NCBI GenBank assembly: GCA_024809215.1
Contig: JANUBW010000012.1
Coordinates: 186,001-250,000, forward strand
DNA: 64,000 bases
Origin: Niastella sp. OAS944
Lineage (GTDB): Bacteria; Bacteroidota; Bacteroidia; Chitinophagales; Chitinophagaceae
Direction: 5' to 3'
How positions within the stretch are numbered: the first letter of the stretch is position 1; the number at the start of each line of letters is the position of its first letter. The notes below the pieces were generated by a model. It saw nothing but the letters and a program-made list of their open reading frames with translations. It searched no databases and had not been told where the DNA came from. The translations under genes and the position numbers were made by a program. Below, piece by piece: positions 45,411 to 54,180 of the stretch.

Positions 45411-47810
45411 TTATTCGCTTCTTAAGCTCCTTACCGGGTTAGCCACAGCCGCTTTTATGGCATGCGAACTAATGGTAAGTAATGCAAATGCAACTGCCGT
45501 TAAACCCGCACCAACAAATGCCCAGGCATTTACATTTATCCGGTAGCTGAACGACATCAGCCATTTATTCATTAGAAACCACGCTACTGGCGAGGCAATC
45601 GAAATAGAAATGATCACCAGTTTTAGAAAATCGCCCGTTAATAATCTCGTGATCCCGGGCACACTTGCGCCCAATACTTTCCGAATGCCTATTTCTTTTT
45701 TCCTTTGTTCTGCTATAAATGCAGCTAAGCCAAACAACCCCAAACAGGCTATAAATATGGCCAACATCGAAAACACGGTAACCGTTTTTGCCGTATGCTG
45801 CTCAGAGGTATATAAATTCTGTACATGACTATCCAAAAACTCATAGTCAAAACTTGAATACGGCATATCGGCCTTAAACACATCCTGTACCTGTTGAAGA
45901 AAGCGGGTAAGCTCCTGAGCATTGTACCTGATCAATAAGGTTCGCTTCGGCTCTGGTGCTTTATTCATTGCATAATAAACATAGCCACCTACTTCATTTT
46001 TGAGCGACTGATAATTAAAATCTTTAACCACACCGGTAACAATGGCTTTATCAAGCATTTCGGTACCAATGTATTTTCCAACGGCATCCTGCGGCGATCT
46101 ATATCCCAGATATTTAAGTACCGCTTCATTGATCAAGGCATAACAATTGGTATCGCTGGCAGCAAGGGCTGGCGGCAATGAACTACCCGCCAGTAACTTT
46201 AGCTTCAGGGTATTTACTATTGCCCCATCTGTACTGCAGGTTTTTACCGGCATGCCCTCCTTATCTGTTGACAATCTTCTTATACTTCTGCCGCTTTCAA
46301 TATCGCCCGGAATGGATTGAACAGCCGATATACTTTCAACACCGGCTATCCTATACAGATCATTCGTAAGCGTAGCAACCTGCTTTTCATTTTTTGCTGC
46401 TTTTATACTAACAGCCACAACCCCCTTAGGATTATACCCTAAGTTTTTATTCCTGATATAGTTGATCTGCTGAAGAATAACAATAACAGAAATAATGAGG
46501 ATAATGGAAGATGCAAACTGAAATATCACCAACGACCGGCGAATAAAATCGGCTATGGAATGTTTTATCTTAAGCTTGTTCATTAAAACAAGCGGCGAAA
46601 TGCGCGCCATGGAAAAAGCCGGGTAACTGCCTGCAAGAATGGTTACAACAAGCCATGTAGCCAGTAAGCTTACTATAATAGGTGTGGCAAACAATGCCGA
46701 AGTATTGACTATAATACCGGTAACGTTTTGGAAAACCGGTAAAGCTGCAAAGGCCAGTACATAGCCAATAACAATGGCAATAAATGTAAGTAAACCGGTT
46801 TCAGTGTAAAGTAGTACCAGCAAACGCCCCTTATCGGCACCCAAAACTTTATTAACGCCTATTTCCTTTGCACGCTTTTGTGAACGCGCAGTAGCCAGGT
46901 TCATATAATTAATACAGGCAATGATCAATACCAGCAACGATAAAAACAGTAATGCTTTTACGGTGGTGATGTTGCCCATTCTGCCGGAATAACCTGCACG
47001 TATATCTGCGGAATAAAGGTGAATATCAGAAAGTGGTTGAAATATGAACCTATCGAAATATTTATCTTCCTTTTTTACGTTTTTATCAATCAGCGCTGTG
47101 GCCTGGGCCTGTACCTGCATTATATTAGCACCCGGCTGAAGCTGACAATAGGTTTCATAGCTGGCATTACTCCAATAAACATATTTACCGGCCCATGAAT
47201 CCATAATGTTATAGATCATGTCGCAATCAATGGTGCTGTTAGCCGGCAGATCGGCATACACACCCGAAACATACAGCGTGTCGCGGTTATTTACATAGAT
47301 GATCTTTCCGAATGCCGGTCCTTTACCGTACAATCTTTCCTTTGCCGACTGTGAAAGAACTATTGACTTAGGTTGCTCAAATGCCGATTGTGCGCTGCCC
47401 TCTGTGAATTTGATATCAAATAGATTGAACACCGTTGAGTCGGCCATGTACAACCCTTGTTCGGTGAAATTTTTATCGTCGGTTTTCAGTGAGACCCTGG
47501 CGCCAAAATCATGTTTAATAAGCCTGGTCATGGACTTTACCTGCGGAATGCTTTGAACAATAGCCGGACCTACCGAGTTGGGTAACTGTGCCCATACCTG
47601 GTAATTGTATTGCTCAGTGGTTTGCATGTTAACACGGTAAATATGTTTTGAGTTTTTATACATGCGATCAAAACTCAGCTCGTACGAAATGCAGGCAAAC
47701 AGGGTTATACATACGCACATTCCAATACCAAGCCCGGCAATATTTAGTGAAGTGAATAGCTTATTGGCGGCCATATTACGCCAGGCTATTTTCAGATAAT
47801 TTTTTATCAT
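45411..47810 (-). CDS. FtsX/MacB-type ABC transporter permease
   Basis: The 799-aa protein has two FtsX units: an N-terminal helix (NKLFTSLNIAGLGIGM), a MacB-like periplasmic domain (about 45-250), three helices with TARSQKRAKEIGVNKVLGA, then a second periplasmic region and C-terminal helices with EQRKKEIGIRKVLGASVPG. Such duplicated permeases are abundant in Bacteroidota. No ATPase gene is adjacent, so the partner must lie elsewhere. It follows the BlaR1-like gene by 138 bp on the same strand and may belong to its regulon. Export of a drug, lipid or peptide is possible. Confidence 0.9.
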   Translation of the reverse strand: MIKNYLKIAWRNMAANKLFTSLNIAGLGIGMCVCITLFACISYELSFDRMYKNSKHIYRVNMQTTEQYNYQVWAQLPNSVGPAIVQSIPQVKSMTRLIKHDFGARVSLKTDDKNFTEQGLYMADSTVFNLFDIKFTEGSAQSAFEQPKSIVLSQSAKERLYGKGPAFGKIIYVNNRDTLYVSGVYADLPANSTIDCDMIYNIMDSWAGKYVYWSNASYETYCQLQPGANIMQVQAQATALIDKNVKKEDKYFDRFIFQPLSDIHLYSADIRAGYSGRMGNITTVKALLFLSLLVLIIACINYMNLATARSQKRAKEIGVNKVLGADKGRLLVLLYTETGLLTFIAIVIGYVLAFAALPVFQNVTGIIVNTSALFATPIIVSLLATWLVVTILAGSYPAFSMARISPLVLMNKLKIKHSIADFIRRSLVIFQFASSIILIISVIVILQQINYIRNKNLGYNPKGVVAVSIKAAKNEKQVATLTNDLYRIAGVESISAVQSIPGDIESGRSIRRLSTDKEGMPVKTCSTDGAIVNTLKLKLLAGSSLPPALAASDTNCYALINEAVLKYLGYRSPQDAVGKYIGTEMLDKAIVTGVVKDFNYQSLKNEVGGYVYYAMNKAPEPKRTLLIRYNAQELTRFLQQVQDVFKADMPYSSFDYEFLDSHVQNLYTSEQHTAKTVTVFSMLAIFIACLGLFGLAAFIAEQRKKEIGIRKVLGASVPGITRLLTGDFLKLVIISISIASPVAWFLMNKWLMSFSYRINVNAWAFVGAGLTAVAFALLTISSHAIKAAVANPVRSLRSE

Positions 47811-47948
47811 TACTTCATTAGTTATTGGTTACGGGCTAACTGGCAAGGACCGTTCCTTTTCATAAATAACTGCCACTCATTTCGTTATTAATAAGTCAAA
47901 TTCACCTGTTGTTCGTTTTCGATACATTCAATGTTCATTTTTGGGTAG

Positions 47949-49469
47949 CTACTCAATGGTAAACACCATCGACATCGGTGATTTCCGCGCTTTTCCATCA
48001 GGAAGGGCAGCCGTAATATCATCGACTATAAGCCGTTGGTCTTTTTTCAGGGATTGTATCAGTTTAACCTGGTCAGTAGAAAACTTATCTGTATTACTTA
48101 CAGCCGATGCTCCCTGCTCATTGTTATTGGTAATTACACTAAGATCAAATGACAACACTTTTATGGGCACCTCAATATCGGCATTTTCAACTGTGATAAT
48201 AACACCACCCGCCTGCAACAAAGCTTCTTTTGATATACGTCCGCCTTTTATAAGATTGCTGCTTTCCCGCGCCGGCGCCAAAGCAACAACAGGGTCTGGC
48301 AGGAACTTTGCTTTCAGCTCCCTTTCACGAACTGTTTTTCCATCTGCCTTTACGGTCACCAGCACTTTTCCGGGTCTGGCTGCTTTAATGATATACTCGC
48401 CGTTCTCGCCTTCAATAGTGCCATTGTCTATAGCTACTTTTATTGCACTGGCAGGATAACCTGATACAGAAATATTCACCGGATTTTCAATTCCAATGTA
48501 TACCACATTGGCTTTTGTAAGCGCAACAGCTGTTACAACCCTGGAGGCATCGGAAGCCGTTTGCCCGTTTACACAGGCTACGCCCAACAACATAAGTGCG
48601 GTAACAGGCATCAGTATTAGTAAACGATATTTGCTCACAGGAGCTGCTTTTTGTGCTGACATCATAAGAAAGCGTTTTTTGATTAATGAATGTGTAAAGG
48701 TTGAGGTAACAGAAAATAAGCGCGATTCTGTTATATGGTCCAGCAACGATTGCTGGTATTGTACTTTATCGATGCCCGACGCCAACACGCCTTCATCGGC
48801 CAGGTATTCATGTACCAATTGTACCGCATTACGCATTAGCCAAACAAACGGATTGAACCAAAGAAGTGCACACATCAACTGCACCAGCAACAGATCTGCC
48901 GAATGATACTGGGTGGCATGTACTTTTTCATGCGCCAGCACTTTGTCAAGTTCGTCGGCAGTCAAATACTTTTTATTGAGGAATATCAATCCAAAAAAAG
49001 AAAACGAAGCTTTATACCTGTCATTCCATACCAGTTGCAAATTGTTCCACTTTTCTTTTGTTGCCTTTCGATAACATCGGGCAAGGGAATACCCCTCACG
49101 CACAATTCGCAATAAAAAAAAGGCGGTTATTGCCAGGTATATATAAAATAATGTGGTCACCATACTCCACCCCTCCCCTGTTTGGGAATTCGCGGGCACC
49201 GTCACCTGATGGCCTCTTGTAATTCCTTTTGCATCATCATTTACCGGGCCGTTTAAATTATCTGTAACCGCCGGGGTTGATTGGGTAAGAAGTGATGTGT
49301 GAATAGCGAATGGACTAAGCGGCGCCAGCAACGAAACCACCATGGCAATTATAAAATATAACCGGACCGTTTTCACCCGCGTCTTTTTCTCCAACAACGC
49401 TTTATAGAATAGCCAGGCAACGCTAACACAGCCGGCTATCTGTAATATATATACCAGGAATGATTGCAT
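47949..49469 (-). CDS. BlaR1-type M56 metallopeptidase fused to a GldM-like C-terminal domain
   Basis: The N-terminal half has four membrane helices and the M56 zinc site HEKVH (about residue 180) with a downstream glutamate in VHEYLADEG. The C-terminal region (about 318-445) is not a penicillin-binding sensor. It reads VVYIGIENPVNISVSG, NGTIEGENGEYIIKAARPGKVLVTV, FLPDPVVAL and LLQAGGVIITVENADIEVPIKVLSF, which match the C-terminal domain of the gliding-motility/type IX secretion protein GldM. GTG at 49475 overlaps the blaI stop, but the ATG at 49469 is preferred. It likely cleaves the upstream BlaI on a periplasmic signal. Confidence 0.87.
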   Translation of the reverse strand: MQSFLVYILQIAGCVSVAWLFYKALLEKKTRVKTVRLYFIIAMVVSLLAPLSPFAIHTSLLTQSTPAVTDNLNGPVNDDAKGITRGHQVTVPANSQTGEGWSMVTTLFYIYLAITAFFLLRIVREGYSLARCYRKATKEKWNNLQLVWNDRYKASFSFFGLIFLNKKYLTADELDKVLAHEKVHATQYHSADLLLVQLMCALLWFNPFVWLMRNAVQLVHEYLADEGVLASGIDKVQYQQSLLDHITESRLFSVTSTFTHSLIKKRFLMMSAQKAAPVSKYRLLILMPVTALMLLGVACVNGQTASDASRVVTAVALTKANVVYIGIENPVNISVSGYPASAIKVAIDNGTIEGENGEYIIKAARPGKVLVTVKADGKTVRERELKAKFLPDPVVALAPARESSNLIKGGRISKEALLQAGGVIITVENADIEVPIKVLSFDLSVITNNNEQGASAVSNTDKFSTDQVKLIQSLKKDQRLIVDDITAALPDGKARKSPMSMVFTIE

Positions 49470-49474
49470 GATCA

Positions 49475-49846
49475 CTACTTTTGTTTTTTGATCTCCTGTT
49501 CAATCAGTTTCTTTAGTTCTTCCAGTTCACTTATGGGCACGCTTTTTTCCTTTACAAAAAAAGACACCAGTTGATGGAACGAACCATTAAAAAGCCCTTT
49601 GTAAGCATCCTTCATTACGTGCTTTGCGTACGCTTTTTTGGTAACAACCGGGTAATACACATAGATGTTCCCATACTTGCGGTGGGCTACATACCCTTTT
49701 TTCTCCAACACTTTTATCACGGTGGCTACTGTAGTATAGGCCGGTTTGGGGTTAGGCAGGTTCTCCACAACATCTGCTACAGCGCCTTCATTGATCTCCC
49801 ATAACACCCGCAATATTTCTTCCTGAGCTTTGGTTATTTCCTCCAT
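49475..49846 (-). CDS. BlaI/MecI-family repressor
   Basis: The 123-aa protein is a winged-helix BlaI homologue: ITKAQEEILRVLWEINEGAVADVVENL, then KPAYTTVATVIKVLEKKGYVAHRKYGN and a C-terminal dimer domain where cleavage occurs. It is adjacent to its BlaR1-type protease gene. A 22-bp imperfect palindrome 21 bp before its start is the likely operator, giving autoregulation of the operon. Confidence 0.93.
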   Translation of the reverse strand: MEEITKAQEEILRVLWEINEGAVADVVENLPNPKPAYTTVATVIKVLEKKGYVAHRKYGNIYVYYPVVTKKAYAKHVMKDAYKGLFNGSFHQLVSFFVKEKSVPISELEELKKLIEQEIKKQK

Positions 49847-49867
49847 CGGTTACTATATTTTAATGTA

Positions 49868-49889
49868 ATCTACTACATTTATAGTAGAT
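49868..49889. promoter_or_regulatory. BlaI operator
   Basis: ATCTACTA (49868-49875) and TAGTAGAT (49882-49889) form an inverted repeat with a 6-bp centre (CATTTA). The layout follows the TACTA...TAGTA form of BlaI/MecI boxes. It lies 21 bp before the blaI ATG on the minus strand. Confidence 0.78.
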
Positions 49890-49915
49890 CATAAAAATTA
49901 TTTTACGGCTTTTGA

Positions 49916-49947
49916 ATAAAAAAACCGGGCTGTTCAAAACAGCCCGG
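49916..49947 (-). terminator. Terminator of the small secreted protein gene
   Basis: CCGGGCTGTT (49925-49934) pairs with AACAGCCCGG (49938-49947) around a 3-nt loop. The A run at 49918-49924 becomes a T run on the minus strand, ending the gene at 49983-50303. Confidence 0.9.
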
Positions 49948-49982
49948 CAATATATAATGATACAATTATGTATTCCACCCAA

Positions 49983-50303
49983 TCATCTATCCACCCTAAC
50001 ACTCAATGGGACCGTAGCCCCGCTACCGCCTATATATTTAACATTCACATCTAAAGGCGAGCTGCTTGTAATTGGAAGCGCTGACCCCCAAACATTGGAA
50101 CCATTTACTTCTTTAATATTAACATCCATTGTTTGCGCTTTTACAATTTTTACATTTATTGAGCCATCCGCATTAACAGGAACAGAAACAAAGCGCGGAT
50201 TTGATTCGCGGGCATGGGCAGCAGGCAATACGCCGGTTACGGCAAGGGTAATAAGAACAAGACAAACAGCTATCACTGTTAGTACAGCGTGTAAATATTT
50301 CAT
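49983..50303 (-). CDS. Small exported protein of unknown function
   Basis: The 106-aa protein has an N-terminal hydrophobic segment (about 5-30, VLTVIAVCLVLITLAVTGVL) and a small mature domain with repeated short beta segments (INVKIVKAQTMDVNIKEVNG, LDVNVKYIGGSG). I do not recognise a named family. It has its own terminator and lies between the fructan locus and blaI. Probably periplasmic or membrane-anchored. Confidence 0.72.
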   Translation of the reverse strand: MKYLHAVLTVIAVCLVLITLAVTGVLPAAHARESNPRFVSVPVNADGSINVKIVKAQTMDVNIKEVNGSNVWGSALPITSSSPLDVNVKYIGGSGATVPLSVRVDR

Positions 50304-50392
50304 TCGATAAAAGTTTAGGCATTAAATGATAAACAAAAGGTAAAAATAATATCGAACATCTTCAATACCGCAAGTAGATAATAATGTTAAAA

Positions 50393-52420
50393 TTATCGCA
50401 CCATATATGTTTTTCTCTCCGGCCCCACTCCTGTAATGGTAAGGCTCTTCCAATTTGCCGGCAGGGTTGATTTTACCTGTATAATTCCCCTGGGTGTTAT
50501 TTCCAATCCGCCAAACCCCATCATCACACTTTGTAATATGCCGCCTGCACCTGTAGCAAAATATGGATTGGTTCCACCCTTTGATTCTGCAATGACCCTG
50601 AATGGCGGATTGAGGTTGGGCAGGTAAGCATCTTTAAACCAATGAAAGGCCTTCTCCTTATTACCCAATCTTGCATACAACAAAGTAAAGATGGCCTGGG
50701 TCATAGCGGGTGTTCCCTCATCGGGCACCCGCGATTCGTAATACTCAAGATCTTTTTTTACCTGTGCAGCATCTGTTATTTGCTTTAACGGGTAAGCCAG
50801 CAAATTCACATCCGCCTGTTTTATGCCTTCTCCTTTGTAGGCTGCATGCTCTTTTGTTACACCATCCTCCATTTTTAATATGGGGATATTACCGGCTACA
50901 TGCATCCAATCGGCATTAGGTGCTATACCCAGTATCTTCGCCGCTTCTGTAGCTAGTTGAAGATTTACTTTGGCCGCTGCATTGGTGAATGCATTATTAT
51001 CTACATTCTCGGCCCACTCATCGGCAGCAACAACATTTTTAATATCATATTTCCCCGGGCCATTTCTTTCAACACGACTGGCCCAAAAATCGGCCGTTGC
51101 AGAAAGTATGGGCCAGCCTTTTTCGCGCAACCAGGTTTTATCCTGCGTTACACAATAGTAATTCCATGCGGCTATGGCTACACAGGCGGTGATGTGATGT
51201 TCAAAAGGCCCGCTCAATGCCCAAACAGGTGTTTCTTCAACACCCGTTTCAGCGCTTTCCCACGGAAACATAGCCCCCTTATATCCTTTGCTGAATGCAT
51301 TTCGTTTTGCAGCCTCCAGGCGTTGAAACCTGTATTCTACCATACTCTTTGCCATCTCAGGATGCAATACCAATACAGCCGGGTACATCCACAATTCCGT
51401 ATCCCAAAACACATGTCCGTTATAACCAAGTCCGCTTAGGCCCATTGGTGAAGGTGATAAGGCTGTTCCTTCGCGGGTAAATGAATACAGATGATACAAC
51501 ATGCTGTGGATATCCTGCTGACTTTGTGCATCACCATCAATTTGTATATCGCTTTTCCATAACTCATTCCAGACATTATTGTGAAAATTGATCAGTCGCT
51601 CCCTGCCTTCCAGCTTCGCGAAAATGGTGGCCCTTTCTGCTTCATTCAAAGGATCATCGTGATGCGCAGAGGTAATTGATGAACCGGCTATAGTAAAACG
51701 ATAGGTTTCACCGGCTTTTATCTGCTTGCTGAACTTCATCAGGTGCATGTTATTGTCCCACATTTCGTGAATCACCCTTGGCTCCTGTCCGTGCGGCTCG
51801 CTGAATAAAAACGTATTACTGGCACACATCAGCAACTTTCCGGTAGGACTTTTAGCTGAAGATGTCAATAAACTGATAACTACATGCGGTCTGTCAATTT
51901 CATTATAGTAGTTCTGTACATCCTTCAACGCATCGGGTGCTTCCATAACACTGGCGCCGGTGATGTTTATATCTTTTTTCGCCGTAATGCTAATGTCCAT
52001 CAATACCGTATATGGTAAATGGCGTAAAGAATAGTAGGTATAGGAAACAGCTGCTTTACCGGTATAATCAAATTGGGTGGTAAAGCTGGCCCTTTGCATG
52101 TCCAGCTCCTGTTGCATATTGGTAACTTCTTTACTACCGATGCGTTTACCATCAACGTCAAGGGACATATTGAGCAGGTTAAAACTTTTCAAAAAGTTGC
52201 TCACCCTGCCTCGTCCATACAGATCATATGCGCCTGCCAATACTACATCCTTTACTTTAAAAGGTTCGGGCGAAGAAACAATGCCTATCATGCCATTGGC
52301 CACAGTGATACCATAATAGTTAGCGGGATCGACGGTTGAAGCTTTTATTTTCCAGGGATCCTGGGCTAATACAGCATACTGAACAAAACCCAATAACAAC
52401 AGGCATGACAGGCATTTCAT
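50393..52420 (-). CDS. Secreted GH65 family glycosidase
   Basis: The 675-aa protein has a signal peptide (cleavage near YAVLAQ), an N-terminal beta-sandwich (about 25-260) and the GH65 (alpha/alpha)6 barrel. Marks are GHVFWDTELWMYPAVLVLHP (about 330), EYRFQRLEAAKRNA, the DEWAENVDNNAFTN block (about 463-476) with the general acid, and KGEGIKQADVNLLAYP near 530. GH65 includes phosphorylases and hydrolases of alpha-glucosides such as trehalose, kojibiose and glucosyl-galactose units. Export suggests a hydrolase, since phosphorolysis in the periplasm would waste sugar phosphate. It is last in the fructan-type operon, so an alpha-glucosidic disaccharide with fructose or glucose is plausible. Confidence 0.87.
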   Translation of the reverse strand: MKCLSCLLLLGFVQYAVLAQDPWKIKASTVDPANYYGITVANGMIGIVSSPEPFKVKDVVLAGAYDLYGRGRVSNFLKSFNLLNMSLDVDGKRIGSKEVTNMQQELDMQRASFTTQFDYTGKAAVSYTYYSLRHLPYTVLMDISITAKKDINITGASVMEAPDALKDVQNYYNEIDRPHVVISLLTSSAKSPTGKLLMCASNTFLFSEPHGQEPRVIHEMWDNNMHLMKFSKQIKAGETYRFTIAGSSITSAHHDDPLNEAERATIFAKLEGRERLINFHNNVWNELWKSDIQIDGDAQSQQDIHSMLYHLYSFTREGTALSPSPMGLSGLGYNGHVFWDTELWMYPAVLVLHPEMAKSMVEYRFQRLEAAKRNAFSKGYKGAMFPWESAETGVEETPVWALSGPFEHHITACVAIAAWNYYCVTQDKTWLREKGWPILSATADFWASRVERNGPGKYDIKNVVAADEWAENVDNNAFTNAAAKVNLQLATEAAKILGIAPNADWMHVAGNIPILKMEDGVTKEHAAYKGEGIKQADVNLLAYPLKQITDAAQVKKDLEYYESRVPDEGTPAMTQAIFTLLYARLGNKEKAFHWFKDAYLPNLNPPFRVIAESKGGTNPYFATGAGGILQSVMMGFGGLEITPRGIIQVKSTLPANWKSLTITGVGPERKTYMVR

Positions 52421-52465
52421 ATTTTGTGGGATTGGATCATAAATTAATACATTTTTTTGATTAAT

Positions 52466-53989
52466 CTATTTCCAGATACTTTTAAAGCTTATATATTCCA
52501 GCTTTTTAATGACAGCGTTATCCGTTGACTGTAGACGTATTTTGCTATAAGGTTTATTGGGAAAGAAAATTTCCGTCATTACCGTTGATCCGTCATCGGC
52601 AAATAATTCCACAGAACTTACATCTATCACTAATGAAAGATCCATTTTTCCCTTGTCACTAAAACGTGGAGCAATATGCCGCGAAGCAAAATCTTTTTGA
52701 AAGTCAGATCTACCCGATCTGCTGCGATCAATAAAATACTGATTCTGCTTTTTATCATAACCTATCACTACCTCCTCACCGGCATCGTTAGCTATTGCCA
52801 ATGAAAGATCTTTTACCTCAACCAGCGCCAGGTTAAGCCTGCAGGGGAACGTGATCTTTCCCGTTTTTGAAGCAAGATCAACAGGCCTGGTCACATTGAC
52901 ATTTTGCACAACAATGGGCTTTGACTGAATGGCCGAAAGTTCCGGCACCGGCTGTGAGGCTATAATAATTTTATCTCCGGCATGCTTTAGTTTCAGGTCC
53001 CTTGGTATGGTCATGGCATTGCGCCATGTTTTTGTGGGAACCACGTTTGCATATTGCCAGTTGCTCATCCACCCTAAAAATATTTTCCGGTTGCCTGTAT
53101 TTGCCCAGGTGATCCCTGCATACTCATCAGGGCCGTAGTCTAACCATCGCGTATCGGCATGCGAAGCAGTAAAGGTTTTACCATCAAAATTGCCCAGGAA
53201 ATATTGTGTTGCAGATCCGCCATTGGGGCCGCCCGGGTTCAGGTTTACGATGAGCACCCACACTTTTTTACCGTTATCATCGAGCGTAAACAGATCGGGG
53301 CACTCCCACACACCGCCATGCGCACCGGCCTCCTTTCCAAACTCACTTTCCTTAACCCAACCCTTAAGGTCTTTTGATGAATAAAAAGTTATATGATCGA
53401 GCGTAGCCAGGGTCATGATCCATTTCTTTCCATCTTCATACCAACTCACTTTTGGATCGCGAAAGTCGCGGATCCCCGGATTTTTTAAAACAGGATTACC
53501 GGCATACTTCGTCCATGTTTTTCCCTCATCCAAACTATAAGCGATACTTTGATTTTGAAACACATCGCTGCCATTCTTCTCCCCTTTTGGGTCATGATGG
53601 GTAAATATGGCTACCATGGGCACTTTACCATCTTTGCCAAAACCAGATGTGTTGTTAACATCCACCACAGCACTACCCGAAAAAATATACCCCAAACTAT
53701 CGGGATATAATGCTATGGGCTCGTGTTGCCAATGGACCAGGTCCCTGCTGGTGGCATGGGCCCAGTGCATGGGCCCCCACACTGTACTATCGGGATAATG
53801 CTGGTAAAACAAGTGATACACGCCGTTATGATACACCATACCATTGGGATCGTTCATCCATTTTTCTTTGGGCGAAAAATGAACCTGCGGACGATACATT
53901 TCTCTATACAATGGTTGCGCGTTTGATGTTTGCACCAAAACAGCTGAGATAAAGATGGCTGTTACAAAAAACGATCTTTTTTTATTCAT
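52466..53989 (-). CDS. Secreted GH32 fructan hydrolase (levanase/inulinase/invertase type)
   Basis: The 507-aa protein has a signal peptide (cleavage near TSNAQ), the GH32 five-bladed propeller and a C-terminal beta-sandwich (from about 360). The nucleophile is Asp47 (WMNDPNG), the transition-state stabiliser Asp178 (FRDPK) and the acid/base Glu229 (WECPDLF). Such enzymes release fructose from levan, inulin or sucrose. It lies in an operon with a PfkB kinase, sugar porter and SusCD, matching the Bacteroides fructan locus. Endo or exo action cannot be told. Confidence 0.95.
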   Translation of the reverse strand: MNKKRSFFVTAIFISAVLVQTSNAQPLYREMYRPQVHFSPKEKWMNDPNGMVYHNGVYHLFYQHYPDSTVWGPMHWAHATSRDLVHWQHEPIALYPDSLGYIFSGSAVVDVNNTSGFGKDGKVPMVAIFTHHDPKGEKNGSDVFQNQSIAYSLDEGKTWTKYAGNPVLKNPGIRDFRDPKVSWYEDGKKWIMTLATLDHITFYSSKDLKGWVKESEFGKEAGAHGGVWECPDLFTLDDNGKKVWVLIVNLNPGGPNGGSATQYFLGNFDGKTFTASHADTRWLDYGPDEYAGITWANTGNRKIFLGWMSNWQYANVVPTKTWRNAMTIPRDLKLKHAGDKIIIASQPVPELSAIQSKPIVVQNVNVTRPVDLASKTGKITFPCRLNLALVEVKDLSLAIANDAGEEVVIGYDKKQNQYFIDRSRSGRSDFQKDFASRHIAPRFSDKGKMDLSLVIDVSSVELFADDGSTVMTEIFFPNKPYSKIRLQSTDNAVIKKLEYISFKSIWK

Positions 53990-54024
53990 ATAGCAAGCTT
54001 TATTCCTCTTTTAGACCTAACGCA

Positions 54025-54166
54025 AGACCTGTAAGGTCCGCCATTTGAGTTAGCCTTAACAGTTGGTATACGCGGTCCTGACAGGTCTGCTATTTTAATA
54101 TAAGACCTGTCAGGTCCAAGACATCATACCAAATGTGCAAGACCCGATGATGGACCTTACAGGTCT
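54025..54166. repeat. Four palindromic GACCTGT repeats arranged as nested inverted repeats
   Basis: Four 15-bp units of the type AGACCTGTMAGGTCC lie between SusD and GH32: 54025-54039 (+), 54074-54088 (-), 54103-54117 (+), 54152-54166 (-). The outer pair is an exact inverted repeat; the inner pair differs at one base. Each unit is itself near-palindromic. They could fold into a large cruciform or paired hairpins in the mRNA between SusD and GH32. Confidence 0.88.
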
Positions 54167-54180
54167 GTACTTTATTCCCT

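Noticed and set aside
47941-48459. 172-aa plus-strand ORF
   Set aside because: Antisense to the BlaR1-type gene; no recognisable domain.
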